From contig NOKP01000001.1 in the NCBI GenBank assembly GCA_002682825.1, positions 3,475,296 through 3,539,295 on the forward strand: a stretch of DNA of 64,000 nucleotides. Reading direction: 5' to 3'. This stretch comes from Neonectria sp. B-13. Taxonomy: Eukaryota; Ascomycota; Sordariomycetes; Hypocreales; Nectriaceae. The translations under genes were made by a program, and so were the position numbers. The notes under the pieces are model-generated. The model did not search any database and was not told the DNA's origin. It saw only the letters and a list, made by a program, of their open reading frames with translations. Below, in pieces: positions 33,501-45,370 of this stretch; the stretch's first letter is position 1; every line of letters starts with the position of its first letter.

Positions 33501-34253
33501 AGACTGTGCCGGGTGAAGAAGTCTTCGACCTTGTGGTTGTAGGCCTGTCCGTAAACGTCGTCGCGGAGCGGGATTCGAACACGGAAGGCCAGGTCACTTC
33601 TCTCCTGATGGAGGTAGATGCGGATGATGGCGCCTGAGCTCAGGACCCATCTGCTGGTCGGGGGTTCGGTCCTGCCCTTGGCGTTGGGATGGGAGGCTAG
33701 CATATGGCTATCGACGATGGTGCCGTTGGTCGACTGATCCTCGATCATGACGGTACCGTACTCGTTGACATAGATGCGGAAGTGGATGTTGCTCACGCGC
33801 TTGAGCGGGTCGTTGACGAAGACGACATCGCAGCGAGCCGGGTTGCGTCCAAAGGCGAAGCCGGCGGCCGGGTTCTTCAGCTGAGTCGAGAGTCGAAGAA
33901 TAACGGCATAGTTGCCGGAGCTGACGGGGTTCGTCTGGAAATGGCGGGCCTCGTCCTCGAGGGCATAGTCGGGCTCGACGCCGTCAGCCTCGTCCTTTCC
34001 AATGATGTGGGGGTTGTCTTCTTGGACGAGACGCTCGAGTTCCAGGCGGGCCGGGTCAGAATGGGGGTAGAGGACGCAGATTATGTCGGAGATGTCCTCG
34101 TCAGAGAAGCCAGAGTTCTGCTTCCCGACTCGGCGCGGGTCGAGGACATTCTGAGTGGCTGTCGGGAAAGAGCAGGTTAGCGGGGGAGGGAGGGAGAGCA
34201 GTGACGGCGCCTGGAGGGCGGTTCATACCTTGCGTGGGCTCCTCGCCGTCCAT
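30512..34253 (-). CDS. RAD53: Rad53/Chk2-type checkpoint kinase, FHA-kinase-FHA, 1205 aa, 3 exons
   Basis: Exons 34253-34229, 34158-33140 and 33085-30512; introns of 70 bases (GTATGA, CTAAC, CAG) and 54 bases (GTAAGT, TAG). The first FHA domain is at about residues 95-200, with FAFGRN, VSNIHFRI and STNGTIVD, the phosphothreonine-binding signature. The Ser/Thr kinase domain runs from about residue 275 to 590: GKGAFAVVHKV, AAKELEK, HRDVKPDN (413-420), DFG (435-437), CAPEVY and a DIWSLGG segment. A second FHA domain at about 955-1070 has VSFGRGPENT, YAFKLLLW and GIRINDY. FHA domains on both sides of the kinase identify the Rad53 architecture: activated after DNA damage or replication stress and acting in the nucleus. 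Neurospora CHK2 homologues of this class are prd-4 and mus-59; I cannot say which is closer. Longer than yeast Rad53 because of disordered linkers. Confidence 0.93.
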
Positions 34254-35919
34254 TGGGAGCGACCCGAGCAGCCAGCGCTGCGAGGCAATTCCAGGCTGCC
34301 GTGTAGGAGGCGACGGTGGGCGATGGCGGCGGTGATATGGCGGATAGGCGACAGGCGCAGGACTCGAGCGGCAACGATGGCGGTTGGGCGTGGGACAAAG
34401 GCGCAGGCAGGGAGGGAGGTCGAGGTGTCTCAGACGGAATCGGATCGAGTCGAGGGAGGAAAGCAAGCAAGCAAGGATGAAAAGAAAAAAGAAGAGAGGG
34501 AAGGCGTCGGGAGAGGAGGAAGAGGGGAGGAAAAAGAAACGAGAGCCTGGAGAGACAGACCAGGGACGTCACTGGAGAGTCGAGAGAGCGTGTTGTGGTT
34601 TGGCTTGACTTGGTTCCATTGGTTGGTAATGTGCGGGATGGTTGGCGGAGGTTGCTGGACACTTTTTCGACGGCACGGATTGGAAAGCCCACAGTGGGCT
34701 AGGTAGCCTGAAGTGCAGTGAATGTAGCGGGGGGCTCACGGGGGAGTTTGCAGCCCAGGCCGCTAAAGCTTACAGAAGCAAATTGCCCATTCATTGACGT
34801 CGAAAAAGAGGCGGACTGGATGCCTCAGCAACCAAAAGCCCACATGGGAGGAACCAGCGACCGGACAGCGGGCAAACATGTCACGTTCACGCTCTGCCTC
34901 TCGCCATCCAAAGACCAAAGATCAAAGACCAAAGACCAAAAACCACAGCGGCCAAAATGGGAACGCGGGCGCGTGCAAGCTGCATACGGCCACGCGAAGT
35001 CACGCGGAGAGCCCGCAACAACATCAACACGGCGGGATGGAAAGAGGAACCCGCCCAGCGCATGGTCAGGCGCGACAGTGGCGATGACGCTTATCGCATC
35101 GCATCACAGGGACTCGGACTCGGACTCGACTCGGCCTCGTCAATTGTCTGAGTCTCGCCTCAAAGACCCGATGCCTCACCTTGTGCCAGGCGCCTGTAGT
35201 CACTGGACCACAGGGTCTGCCAGGGGTCTCAGGGCCTGTCAAAGCCCCACTGGATCCACTGAGCGCGAGTGACAGGAGGAGCCCGGCAGTGGCTACCAAC
35301 AGCCCGCCCAACACAATCCTGTGTGGAGCCCAGGAGCCCGTGGGGGCCAAGAAACGGAACGACGCCATTCCTTCCATGCCATACCTTAGTTAGTCACTAC
35401 CGTTGCTCGTCCCGTGCCGAAGGCAGTTGAACGTGGAAAGTTCTCGGGAGATTGATAACGCAAAGTCAATGGTGAGTGGATACTAGAGTCCATGTGGCAG
35501 GCTGTACGAATAGAACAAGCCGTGAGACTACTCAAAGGCAGGTGACCAGACTACGTGGTAGACAGGAATCAGATTCACTCGGCGAAAGACAACGGAGATT
35601 TAACATAGAACAGCTTCTCACCATGGCACACCGAGTAAACAAAATAAATGTAAGATTCAATAATTTTCTTTGTAATTTTCATTCCCGTGCTCGCATCAAG
35701 AAGCTAAACCTTCTATGCCTGTGTTTGAATATGCAAAGAATGCTCCTATCCCTTGTCAACCAATGCATCCCACATCCTGTCAAACGCCGGTATTGTATGC
35801 GTATGCGTATGCACCAGTGCTACTCCAATCGTGTATGCATGGCCCGCCTTTGCTACATGAAAATGCTCAGTCTCTTGATAATTCCCGCTCCTAGTTCTTC
35901 TCTCAACTCTCTCAACCCC
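34254..35919. other. Intergenic region between RAD53-type and CAF120-type genes
   Basis: Both genes are on the minus strand, so this holds the RAD53 promoter and leader (GA-rich on plus at 34430-34560) and the CAF120 3' flank. Simple repeats: AAAGACC-type 7-mers at 34909-34945 and a GGACTC hexamer run at 35109-35133. Short plus-strand frames (up to 218 codons, 35476-36132, partly antisense to CAF120) are not convincing. Confidence 0.6.
34909..34945 (+). repeat. AAAGACC 7-bp tandem repeat
   Basis: About five head-to-tail copies of CAAAGAC/CAAAGAT-type units upstream of the RAD53-type gene. Confidence 0.8.
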
Positions 35920-38900
35920 TTAAAAGGCTTGTCCCTGATACGGTGGTTGAACCTTGCGTTGCGGCTGCTGTCCCGGCGGCGGGGCCGCTCCATACTGGCC
36001 CTGAGGTGGTGGCATGAATCGCTGATCCACCTGCGGAGGAGCCGCCTGGAGAGGTCGCGAGAAACTGGGCTGTCCATAAGCCATCTGCTGCTGCTGTCCT
36101 CCGTAAGGCGCCCCTCCTGGCCCGTATGGTGATGGGGCACCTCCTCTGCCCATCGGGCTGTACGCAGCTGGTGGTGACATGCTGCGCTCGGCCATCATTT
36201 GCTGCTGGTGATAGGCTTGTTGCTGAGCCATCATCTGCTGCTGCTGAGCCACGTGCTGCTGCTGCTGGGCCATCTGCTGCGGGCTCATCTGCTGTTGAGC
36301 CATCTGCTGCTGGGCCATCTGCTGTTGCGCCGCCCTTTGTTGTTGAGCCATCTGCTGTTGCTGAGCCATTTGCTGCTGCTGCTGAGCCATTTGCTGCTGG
36401 GCGATTTGATGCTGATAAGCGACGGCCTGTTGTTGCTGTCGCTGGTTGATCGCCTGCTGAACAACCTGGCTGCTGACTCCCTGCATCATATGCTGCTTTT
36501 CCCGCTCCCGAGCCTCAATTGCGCCTACAAGGCTGGGACTCTGAGCATCCTGCCTCTGGCTCTGGTTTCCTGCCACACTGATCAGGGGAGCCCCTGTCAT
36601 CCTAGCCACCTGCTCCTGTTCTCGAGCGCTCAGATGCGACGACACCTCGCCCGAACTCGAGTAGTTCAGGGCTGAGTTGGCTCCGCGAGATCCGGGTCGT
36701 GAGAGCAGATCGGCTGAGCTGCTCCGCGAATGGCGCTGCAAGATATCATACGAGCTTCTTCGCCTCGTTGATGTCGGCGTTCCGGACCGCATGTCTCCTA
36801 GGGTGTTGCTCGAGGCACTTCGAGCATGAGCCGCCTTTTGTTGGACATATTGTTCGGCGTTAAGCCCCTGAGACTTGGAACCAGGGCTTGTAGTCCCAGG
36901 TTGCCATGCCATGGTTCGTGTCGCATCAACAGACCCAGAAGACTTATGCACTGGTGGTGTAGGTCGCTGGTCCGCTGGCGATCCGACCGCTTGACCCATC
37001 CCGGGCTGCAGAGCATTCGGTGTCTTGTCACGTTGGTGCTGCTGAGTAGCGGCGTAGTTGACAGTCGGGCCAAAGTTGATCTCCGGAATATCATAACTGT
37101 GGTTGGTTGGGATATCAGGGTCCTCGTTTCCAACCGTCTTGAGAACACCAGCTCGAGGTCGCTCAACCGATTGGTTTGTCTCGCTAGACTTGTGCGTGCT
37201 TGCGTAGTCGATGCTTCTGGCAGATGAGGCGTCATCGTAATGGCTGCTGTGGCCGCTTCCCTGTCGCTGTGGGGGTGGTCGCCTGTCGGAGTTGGGGGTT
37301 CCCTGACGAAGAGGGGGACGGCCCTGACCTTGATCGAAAGCGTAGTGATCAATAATCTCGTTCGTCGTAATGGTACTGCTCCCAGACATTATTGACGCCT
37401 TTTGACTGTCGAAGTTTGCCGACCTGTCAGGAATTGCCTTCCGATGCGCCATCTGAGGAGGAGGGCCCTGAGGCCCTGGGGATCCGCGTGGGCCAGGCCG
37501 GTAGTTGTTACCGTAGGGAGGTTGACCGTGAGGAGGCGGCCCATGACCGGGAGGCGCACGGGGATCAGACGGTCGTCGGTTATTCATCATTTGGCCATGA
37601 GGAGGTGGTCCTTGGCCAGGAGGCGCACGGGGATCAGATGGCCGTCGATTATTCATCATTTGGCCGTGTGGCGGCCCTTGACCAGGAGGGGAACGAGGGT
37701 CGGACGGTCTGCGGCCGTCTGGCACGGGGCCGCGATTAGGTGGGCCATGGCCTGGTGGAGCACGGGGATCGGACGGTCTGCGATTGTTCGCCATCGGGCC
37801 GCCATATCCTTGCTCCGGTCGATAGTTGGGGTTTTGCGGGTGTGGGGAACGAGGAGGAGCCATGTGGCCAGGGGGCATCGGGGACCTTGGGCCATCGGCA
37901 GTAGAGGGACGGGAGTTGGGACCATGTGCGTAGGGGCTAGGGGGTCCGTACGGAGACTGGGCCAGTGGAGATTTGGACCGTTTGTTGGAGAGGTTGAGAG
38001 GCGGAGGGAGACCGGTCGATGAGGGATTCTGGCCTGGTGGGCTCAAAGCTTCACGCGAGCGGTTGTCGTTAGCAGATGTCCCTACGGGGTTGGCGTTGTT
38101 TGCAAGTACCGGTGGCCCTGATCTCGTGGCGTCCCCCTCTCTCCCAGCTGGAGAATCCGAATCGTTCCGCCCGGTAAGGCCTCCGGCATTGGCCAATTGA
38201 GCTAGGGTTGAGTTCGACAGTCGGCTATTAGCACGACGAAGCTCAGGGGAATGATAGACATTGCTAATTGGCCGGGCCTGGGGAGCATGGTTGAATGCTG
38301 GCGGTTGGGAAACAGGCTCTGGGGTGTGCATCTGTCGCATTCCATCCAGATCCTTCAAAGGAGGGGGGGTATTGTTGCCACCCGGGGAATCATCAAAGTT
38401 GGGGCCGTCATAGGGCCGAGTGTTCTCCTGAGAATAGGCCCCAACGGGAGTGTGGCCGCGTTGCGGAGACCCGCTGTACGGAGAGTAGTTGTTGCGAGGA
38501 GCGTTCACAAGGCCGTGGTTGGGGTCCGAAGCGTTTCGAGAACGATGCTCGGGTACAAGGGGCGCAACAGCTGGCGATGATCTGTCCCGCTGCGTATCCG
38601 GGGGAGCCGAATCCGTCCGGGGCGGTCCAGTCAAGGAATGGGATCGCGAGGATCTCACAGAGCCGCTTGAGAAGCCGACCTTCTGTTTGCTACCTGCTGG
38701 AACACCATCTCCAAAGCTTAGTCTCACACTCTTTCGGCTATTGCTGCGGGATCGCGTGGAGGGGGCATCTTCGACAGCATTCATTCTCGTCCCGGTGGTC
38801 TCTTTGAGTTTCTTTCTCCAGTCCTTCTCGATCCAACCAGCACTACCATCCTCGAGAATGAGATTGGAAACATCCAGATTCTCAAGGTAGCCATATCTCT

Positions 38901-40347
38901 TGTGTTTGGGCATGGCGAACATGAGAGATCGGGTGTCGAGGACACTAGCAACAAGTCTTCCAGGGCGACCGTAAAGACCGAATGTGTCCCAGGTGGGGAA
39001 GAGAAACCGTAGCAACATCTCGAAGCCAGTGACAGCGGGACGTGCTTCCGGCATAATGAAGACGAAACCCTCGGTGGCAGAAGGGGGGTCGGTGTGAATG
39101 GAGATATTGCCCTCAATCTTGAGCAACGTCGAGGCGTCAATCAATGACTTGGCCTGGGGATAGATGGCGTAGGCCGAGTACGCATCAGTGATGGAGGCGA
39201 TTGGCAGAGCCTTCTTCTGCTTCTTGCCATCCTTTTTCGTGTCGTAAAACTTAATGTCACCCTTCAAGGCGGGGACGGGGGATCGATCGTATGGCGATCG
39301 CTTCTTCATCTCCTTCTGGAGCTTGGCGTATTCCTTCTCGTCAGGGGGCGAAATGACACACCAACATCGCCTCCAGGGAACACCGGCACCGAAGCGAACC
39401 CTGACCCATTCTTCGGTCTTGAAGCGCGACCGCTCCATGACGATATTAATGTTGTTGAGAGACTTGCCTTTGCCAGCAATGAGGGCACCGGTGTAGGCCT
39501 CCTGGAGGCTAGAGTGCTCAAACATGGAGAGTCGGATGCCGGCTGTCCATTGAAGGAGGGAATGTCGTGAATTGAAGTGGAGGAGGTAGCGATTCCTCCC
39601 GGCAGTGGAAATGCTAAGAATATTTTGCAATGGTTGCTCTTCGCTAGAGCGTGTGGGAAGCGACTCAATCTACAGAGCCTCCGGTGTTAGTCGCGTTGTC
39701 CAGCGGGGTGCAATGCAGCACATGAGGGGTCATTTACCATCTTGATAGAGGCATCTGTCAGGTTGATGAACTTGGGAAGGACTTCGCCGTCCTCACCGGC
39801 GGCATCGAGCTCGGCGGCGTCCCATAGTGACAAGACAGTGCCGACAAGCTGGGCGAAGCATTCTGTCCAGGTTCTGTCGGGGTTCGGGCGACCCTCTGGA
39901 GAAGTGACGTTAGAACTTAGAGGCATCACAAGGGGGGACCCTGGCGCTAAGCACATGCGGGGAAGGGAGTTGTGGCATACGTGTGTTCTGATCGTCGAGC
40001 TTTAGGAAATAGCCCTCCTGATACAGCTTGTTGGAATGGCTGTTGAGGTAAGTGAAGACGGGCTGAAGCTCCGGGATGGTATCTTCGTTGACGTCCATGA
40101 GGGGCGGGTTGTGAGCCAGGACCATGGACAGGGGGCGTGAGTTGCTGCGTTGGCGAGGCGGGCTATTCACGGGGGAGCCGTTTACCGGAGTACCATACTC
40201 AGGCGGCGTGATGGCGCGGGAGAGGTCGACGGTGTGGTCGGGGAAAGGCTCGGCGGCAGAGTTGGTCTTGCGATGACCTAGGGGAGAGTCGTTTGGAGGA
40301 GAGGAGGAGTGCGGTGGTGTCTTTGTGCCAGCAGAAAACTGTGACAT
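35920..40347 (-). CDS. CAF120: CAF120-type PH-domain protein of the CCR4-NOT complex, 1424 aa, 3 exons
   Basis: Exons 40347-39981, 39895-39738 and 39669-35920; introns of 85 and 68 bases (GTATGC...CAG and GTAAAT...TAG) keep phase. After a disordered N-terminus, residues ~105-245 form a first PH-like region (YQEGYFLKLDDQN, NRYLLHFNSRHSLLQWTAGI). Residues ~265-430 form a second (EEWVRVRFGAGVPWRRCWCV, GDIKFYDTKKDG, SLIDASTLLKIEGNISIHTD). This arrangement is that of yeast Caf120/Skg3, a CCR4-NOT-associated protein that also interacts with the bud or cell cortex. The remaining ~900 residues are disordered, with 22-23-residue repeats around RRPSDPRAPPG (37540-37795) and a Gln/Met-rich zone (36180-36470). 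Most of the antisense frames in this span reflect this biased composition. Complex membership is inferred from family. Confidence 0.88.
36180..36470 (-). repeat. Gln-rich (MAQQQ)n coding repeat in CAF120
   Basis: CAG/CAA-rich coding DNA giving repeated M-A-Q(3-5) units near the C-terminus. Typical of prion-like or phase-separating tails of mRNA-decay factors; length polymorphism between strains would be expected. Confidence 0.85.
37540..37795 (-). repeat. 66-69-bp coding minisatellite in CAF120
   Basis: Four to five imperfect copies encode units centred on RRPSDPRAPPGHGPP with HGQMMNN spacers. Unit lengths that are multiples of three keep the frame. Confidence 0.85.
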
Positions 40348-43300
40348 GAAAGAGAGGACTATTCGCGGGGAGGAATTAGCATTGGCTGGCCGGACGAGGT
40401 GAGATATTATGGGTTCCAGGGCCGAGGTGGACTGGGGAGCGCGTATTGGGCATTGGCTCGGCCGCAATGGCCCGGTGGGTGATCACTGATCAGAGCGCCC
40501 AGCGGTGTCCCAGCAGCCGGGTCCCCAGCGGCCCCCTGTAGCTCCCCATAGCGGGCACGTCGCCTCGCTGGGCCAGGGGGTCTGGGCGTTTGCTCGGCGC
40601 ATGCTGGGCGCTGAGCATTGAGCACTGGGCACAGGGCACCTGAACTGCGCCCCCGGCCGCCTGGGCGTGCAGCGAGCATCCCGTCCGCTGACGTCGCCGC
40701 ATAAAAGAAATAAAATAAAATGGAGAGGACACAGAGCCCCGAACTGGAATGATGCACACACCTCGATTTCGACCCATGTTGACAACAACCGGATATGCCG
40801 GGGCAGCTTTTAGTGAGACAGGCGTTGCGTGCGGTTTCTCCTCGCTGGTCGTGTCTCGCAGTCTAAAAGATTAGATGAGCGGGCGGCAAGGGATGTCGAA
40901 TGGACCCAGGAGCAAGGGCCAAGGAAGGGATCGTGGACCCAGAGGAAGGGAAGAGGAAGGGCGTCAGCCACGATAATGTCGTGGACTTGTCGTATCCTTA
41001 TTGTTTCCTTTTCCTAAAGGACGAGCAAGGGCGGCAATAGAACCGACTAGGGTTGACGGGTGGTCAAGTAGTTAACGGCGGCGCGGCGGCGGGTCAACTG
41101 GCGATTTTGTATTCGTACGAGCGACTCTAGACTGTCTTAGGTCAGGATGCCGTTCCAGTCCATCCACAGATGCCAAAGGTGGTGCAGCGGCGGATGCGTC
41201 GGACAGCTGGCATGTCAAAGCCCGACAGGGCCAAGCAACCAAAGTACCCGGGTGCAGCTGGTCGCAACTTCGCGAGGCGTGCGCAAAGATGTGCAACGTG
41301 CTACCCCTGGACAGCGGTGGACGCAGCAGGCAACGCGGCCTTGGCTTTCTCGGAGGGTGGAATTAATATGCTGAATGCGATGCCGGCTCGGGCTCCGTCG
41401 ATCGTCCGTCAGTGTGGGACGTGTAAGTTGTGGGTGTGGGCTGGGCCTTCTGGGGTGCGGGCACCGGGCGGGTATTGGTGACGGTGTCTGCCAGGGACTA
41501 TTTCTCTCTTCACTCTCGAGTCTCAGGGAAGGCCGATGTCGTGCGTGGTCGCGGGAGGTTGGCAACCCAAAACGGGCGTTAGAGCAGGTTTCTGATAAGC
41601 CGCTTTTCCAAGGTTCAGGCAAGGTTCTGTCCCGGCGGATGGAGGGGCGAAAAAAAGAATGGGCGACAACGCGTGGAGGGGTGATCAATGCGAAGTTGCG
41701 GGATTCTTCGACGTCGTCGTCTCGGTATTTGTCCTTTGGCGTTGGTCGTGTGCGGGCTCGATCGTGGGCTAGTCGCTGGCCGGATTGCAGTCGGTGAGGG
41801 TGAATGACGATACAAGTCGACGTTGGTCTAGAGTGTAGGTAGCCTACGTCACTAACAAGTAGCCAAGGGGCTGGGCGAGAAGTCTAAGTCGGCGTCCAAG
41901 ACAAGCGCTTCCAAGGTTTGATCCAGCAGGCGGGAGCGGACAGAAATTATGGTATTCGTATGGACTGAAATGCAAAGGCCAAGCACAAGTAAAGAGGCCT
42001 AGCATCCAGAAGATAGAGCCGGAACGGGGAAGGGGGAGAGGGAACGGGGAACGGGGAACGAACACACACACAAAGTTTGGAAGCAGACGGGGAGCATGGC
42101 TTTCTAAATACTCTACGGGTTGTTGGGTTGGATGGGACTTGGAACTTGGATACCAAGCACCGGGTCCGGTGCGTCCGTACACCCTCCCTCCCGTCCCTCC
42201 CTCCCTCTTCGTATTCTTGTACATGGCTTTGTGTTTGGCTTGCGGCGTCTGCCACTGTGAGATGAGTGTGAGGTGAGGTGCAACTGCAAGTCCAGTCTCC
42301 AGCGTCTCCAGTGTCTCCAGTGTCTCCAGTGTCTCCAGTTACAAGTGCCACAGTCCAGTTACAGTCCAGTCCAGACCAGTCCGCCATCCACGTCCCACTG
42401 TGTACCTGGTGTCCGGTGTCTGGCGAGATCGAGACTGCGCGCGAATCTGCGATGGATACCAGGTGTCGGTAGTTTCATCATCCGTCTTTCCATCCCTCTC
42501 GGAACCCCGACCTCCCTGATGAACCAACTCAGGCCCCGTCGGGGCGCAACGCAAGTACGGATACTAAACTGGCAACAATGGAGCCAAAGGCATCATCATC
42601 CTAAGTGCGGATGGCTGACTGCCGCCAATATCCACTCTTCACCGCGAAATGCCAACTCTGTATGCCAACAGTGGCTGGAATCCGGCTCCGTTGGCACAGT
42701 GGAGGCGCCATCCTGGTTTACCGCCTGGATTCGTCACGATTAACGCCCAGCTCCCAGTCTTTGCACCCGCTCTGCCCATTGCCACTCAGTTGCCCCAGTG
42801 CCAACCAGTCTGCGGCGTCTTACAAGTTTGCATTGCAAGTCTGTTGGTGCTGCTGCGCAGACCCGTGTCCACCTCATGTTTCGCTCCGTCGTCGCCCAGT
42901 CTGCTTCACTGGCTATGGCCCAGTTGTTTGAAACAGCGCTCGGTCAGGGTGTGAGCCGGCTCGTATCGCCCACCAGCGTCTGGGTGACTGAGCCTCTGCC
43001 AAGTGCCAAGCCTCCCCGGTATCCATCGCGAGCTATCTATGACTCTGATCCACTGCGCTGCTTGGCTGCGTGCGGCGAGCGAGTCGCCGTCGCCAGGATG
43101 GATTCCATTTCAGCCTGACTAGGGCCTTCGATGCCGTCCGAGCGGTCTGGGCCAATGCTACTGTACCGTGTACGGCTTGCCCTTGGGCCCTTGGTCCCCG
43201 ATTGCCTGTCAGTGTGTCAAGTGAAAGATGATGGATCCAGGGGTCCTCTCCCTCACATTAGAAAACCTGGAGAAAACCGTTCTGATTCCAGAAGGGTGGT

Positions 43301-45270
43301 GGCTGTGCGGGCGGCCGTCGGAGCCAGGGGACCGAAGTGCCACTAATAAAGCATCTGGTGGCAGTCCTGACTTTGGCACCTCTTTTACGCGTACGTACTA
43401 CCGGGGTCGTCCACGACTTTGCAGTCCGCAGTCTACACGCGTACGACGTGGTACCGTACCTTCCTACCTTATTCATAGCGCACCTCGTAATTATGCTTCG
43501 TACACTCAGCAACCTCACAGGCTCACTCACACGCCAGACGAGATTAATCTCCAGCGTCACCGGCACGACCGGCTTGTACCCAGCCTCGCCCAGGCCTTGC
43601 CCAGAGCCAACCATCCGCCGACATCGCCCTCGGACGAGCATCTCTTCCGAGCGTCTATCCGCCCTGAGCTTGGCGGTTGTCAACATGGTGGGCTTGCGTG
43701 CTCAAGCAAACCAGATGGGGTTGATGGGGTTGGTGATGGGGCGGCACGGTGGCGCTCCGAAGTCCCCTCTACGCGGCACGGCGACGATTGGCTCGTCCGT
43801 GATGCACCACTGCTTGGCTCTGCAACCTGCATTTCACGGACACTGCAGTAGTCCGCGCGACTCGCCCACTAAGTTAGATCCGGACGGAAACAGGCGGATA
43901 CAGGACGTCCGCACTTCGTACAGGCGCCGCCGCAAACCCGCCGCTCACTGTGACATCCCAGGATCACAGACAGCTACACAAATTTCGGTATCATCGGATC
44001 ATCCGGCGCTAATGCACTATCCACGAGCCCGAACATTTCGACATGTCACCCAAACAGGAAATGGGCCTCGCCAATGCAAACCAACCCCTTACGTCATTCA
44101 CCCACCGCCCTCATCGTCGTGATCGTAGTGACCTGCTGCGCACCTCATGCACAAAGGAACTACGGTACTTCGCACTGCGTTAGAACAGCCAAGGACCATG
44201 GTAAATATGGTGCTTTGGAATCTTTCCCTTGCAGCGCCGCAACAGCAACAAAGTTGCGGTAGGACGCGGGTTGTCTTGAAGTTCTAAACGAATAATCACG
44301 CCATTTTGTTTCCCGGATGTTCCATTCTTACCGCTAGGAGTGAGATGAGTGTGGTGTTTTCTTTTCTTTCTTATTTTAGGTTGTGGCAATCCTCCTTGGT
44401 GTGTTTGATCGGCGATCTGCTCAAACAAAGAGTGATCATCCCGCCCGTACCGTGCTATCCTCATTCACGTTCACGTTTCATGACTTGTTGCGAGTAGGTG
44501 TAGTCTTTGTCCAGTCAGCATGATGGCACCACGTGGTTACCTCACACACCGAACAAGAGCCACAGCCTCTGATGCTTTCATCCAACTATTGCTGCTTTTG
44601 TTCCTTCTTTCTCATGCAGCCCGCCTCATGATACCAGCACGAGACCCATGGGCCCAAGCCATTGAAAACCTGCGGCAAACTTGACCCTGACATTATGTCA
44701 TTGAGATCCTAAGATTTTTGGCCTCACGATCCCTCCCTCAAAAGGCCACCAAATGCCGCGGGGGCACCGGGTCGGCCAAGGCGACGCCATGTGCCGCTAT
44801 GATTGGCCCTCCGCCATGCACCTTGCCATGTTGAGCGTCACAAAGACTCAACGACAATACATTCATTCACATATTCAGCGCCCCCGATATTAGCAAGTGC
44901 AGAATCGGACATTTTCCGAAGCGTGCGGTTTTTTCTTCTTCCTCTACTGGTCAGCTCACAATGCGCGGGTTGCCCTCAAATGGAAGAAAGGGGTTGTGCC
45001 CGAATCACTAGGTACCTAAGCTGAGTCAAAGCCATCGGCTTAGACCAATGCTGCCAGCTTTCCAGTGTGCGATAACCGGCGTATCACGTGTCTAACTTCT
45101 GTGATTCCCAATGTATCTCTCCTCCGCCACGGCCTCACCCTCAGCTATCTCTGGTCCCTTTTTTGGTCTCCTTTGCCATCTCGTTGAGAGCAAAGAAGTG
45201 AACCCACAGGTTGCGGCCAGCAACTTAGCGGACAGCGCCAGTGTTGATAGCTGGAATGCGCAGTCCATCG
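40348..45270. other. Long intergenic region, no supported gene
   Basis: Nearly 5 kb between the CAF120 start codon (minus) and the assembly gap. The longest frame (43337-44122, plus, 261 codons) is compositionally erratic, with no motif. A C-rich stretch with repeated CCCC/GGGC motifs at 40480-40680 belongs to the CAF120 promoter. A TCTCCAGTG minisatellite lies at 42296-42339. The last bases before 45270 may include the start of the PP2C gene (frame opening at 45111). Confidence 0.55.
42296..42339 (+). repeat. 9-bp TCTCCAGTG minisatellite
   Basis: About five head-to-tail TCTCCAGTG copies (one reading TCTCCAGCG), followed by further CAGTCCAGT-type repeats to about 42400. Intergenic. Confidence 0.9.
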
Positions 45271-45370
45271 NNNNNNNNNNNNNNNNNNNNNNNNNNNNNN
45301 NNNNNNNNNNNNNNNNNNNNNNNNNNNNNNNNNNNNNNNNNNNNNNNNNNNNNNNNNNNNNNNNNNNNNN
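45271..45370. other. Assembly gap (100 N)
   Basis: Exactly 100 Ns, the usual placeholder for a gap of unknown length. It falls in the 5' part of the PP2C gene, so frames must not be read across it. Confidence 0.98.

Noticed and set aside
33570..33586. GGGATTCGAACACG, like the reverse complement of a tRNA T-arm
   Set aside because: Part of the coding exon of the RAD53-type kinase; no cloverleaf partner arms.
40480..40680. C-rich repeats as a possible CRISPR-like or structural array
   Set aside because: Irregular words without constant spacing, in a eukaryotic promoter; compositional bias explains them.
43337..44122. 261-codon plus-strand open frame in the desert
   Set aside because: Erratic composition, overlapping open frames in another plus-strand frame (43228-43851) and on the minus strand, no domain and no splice pattern.
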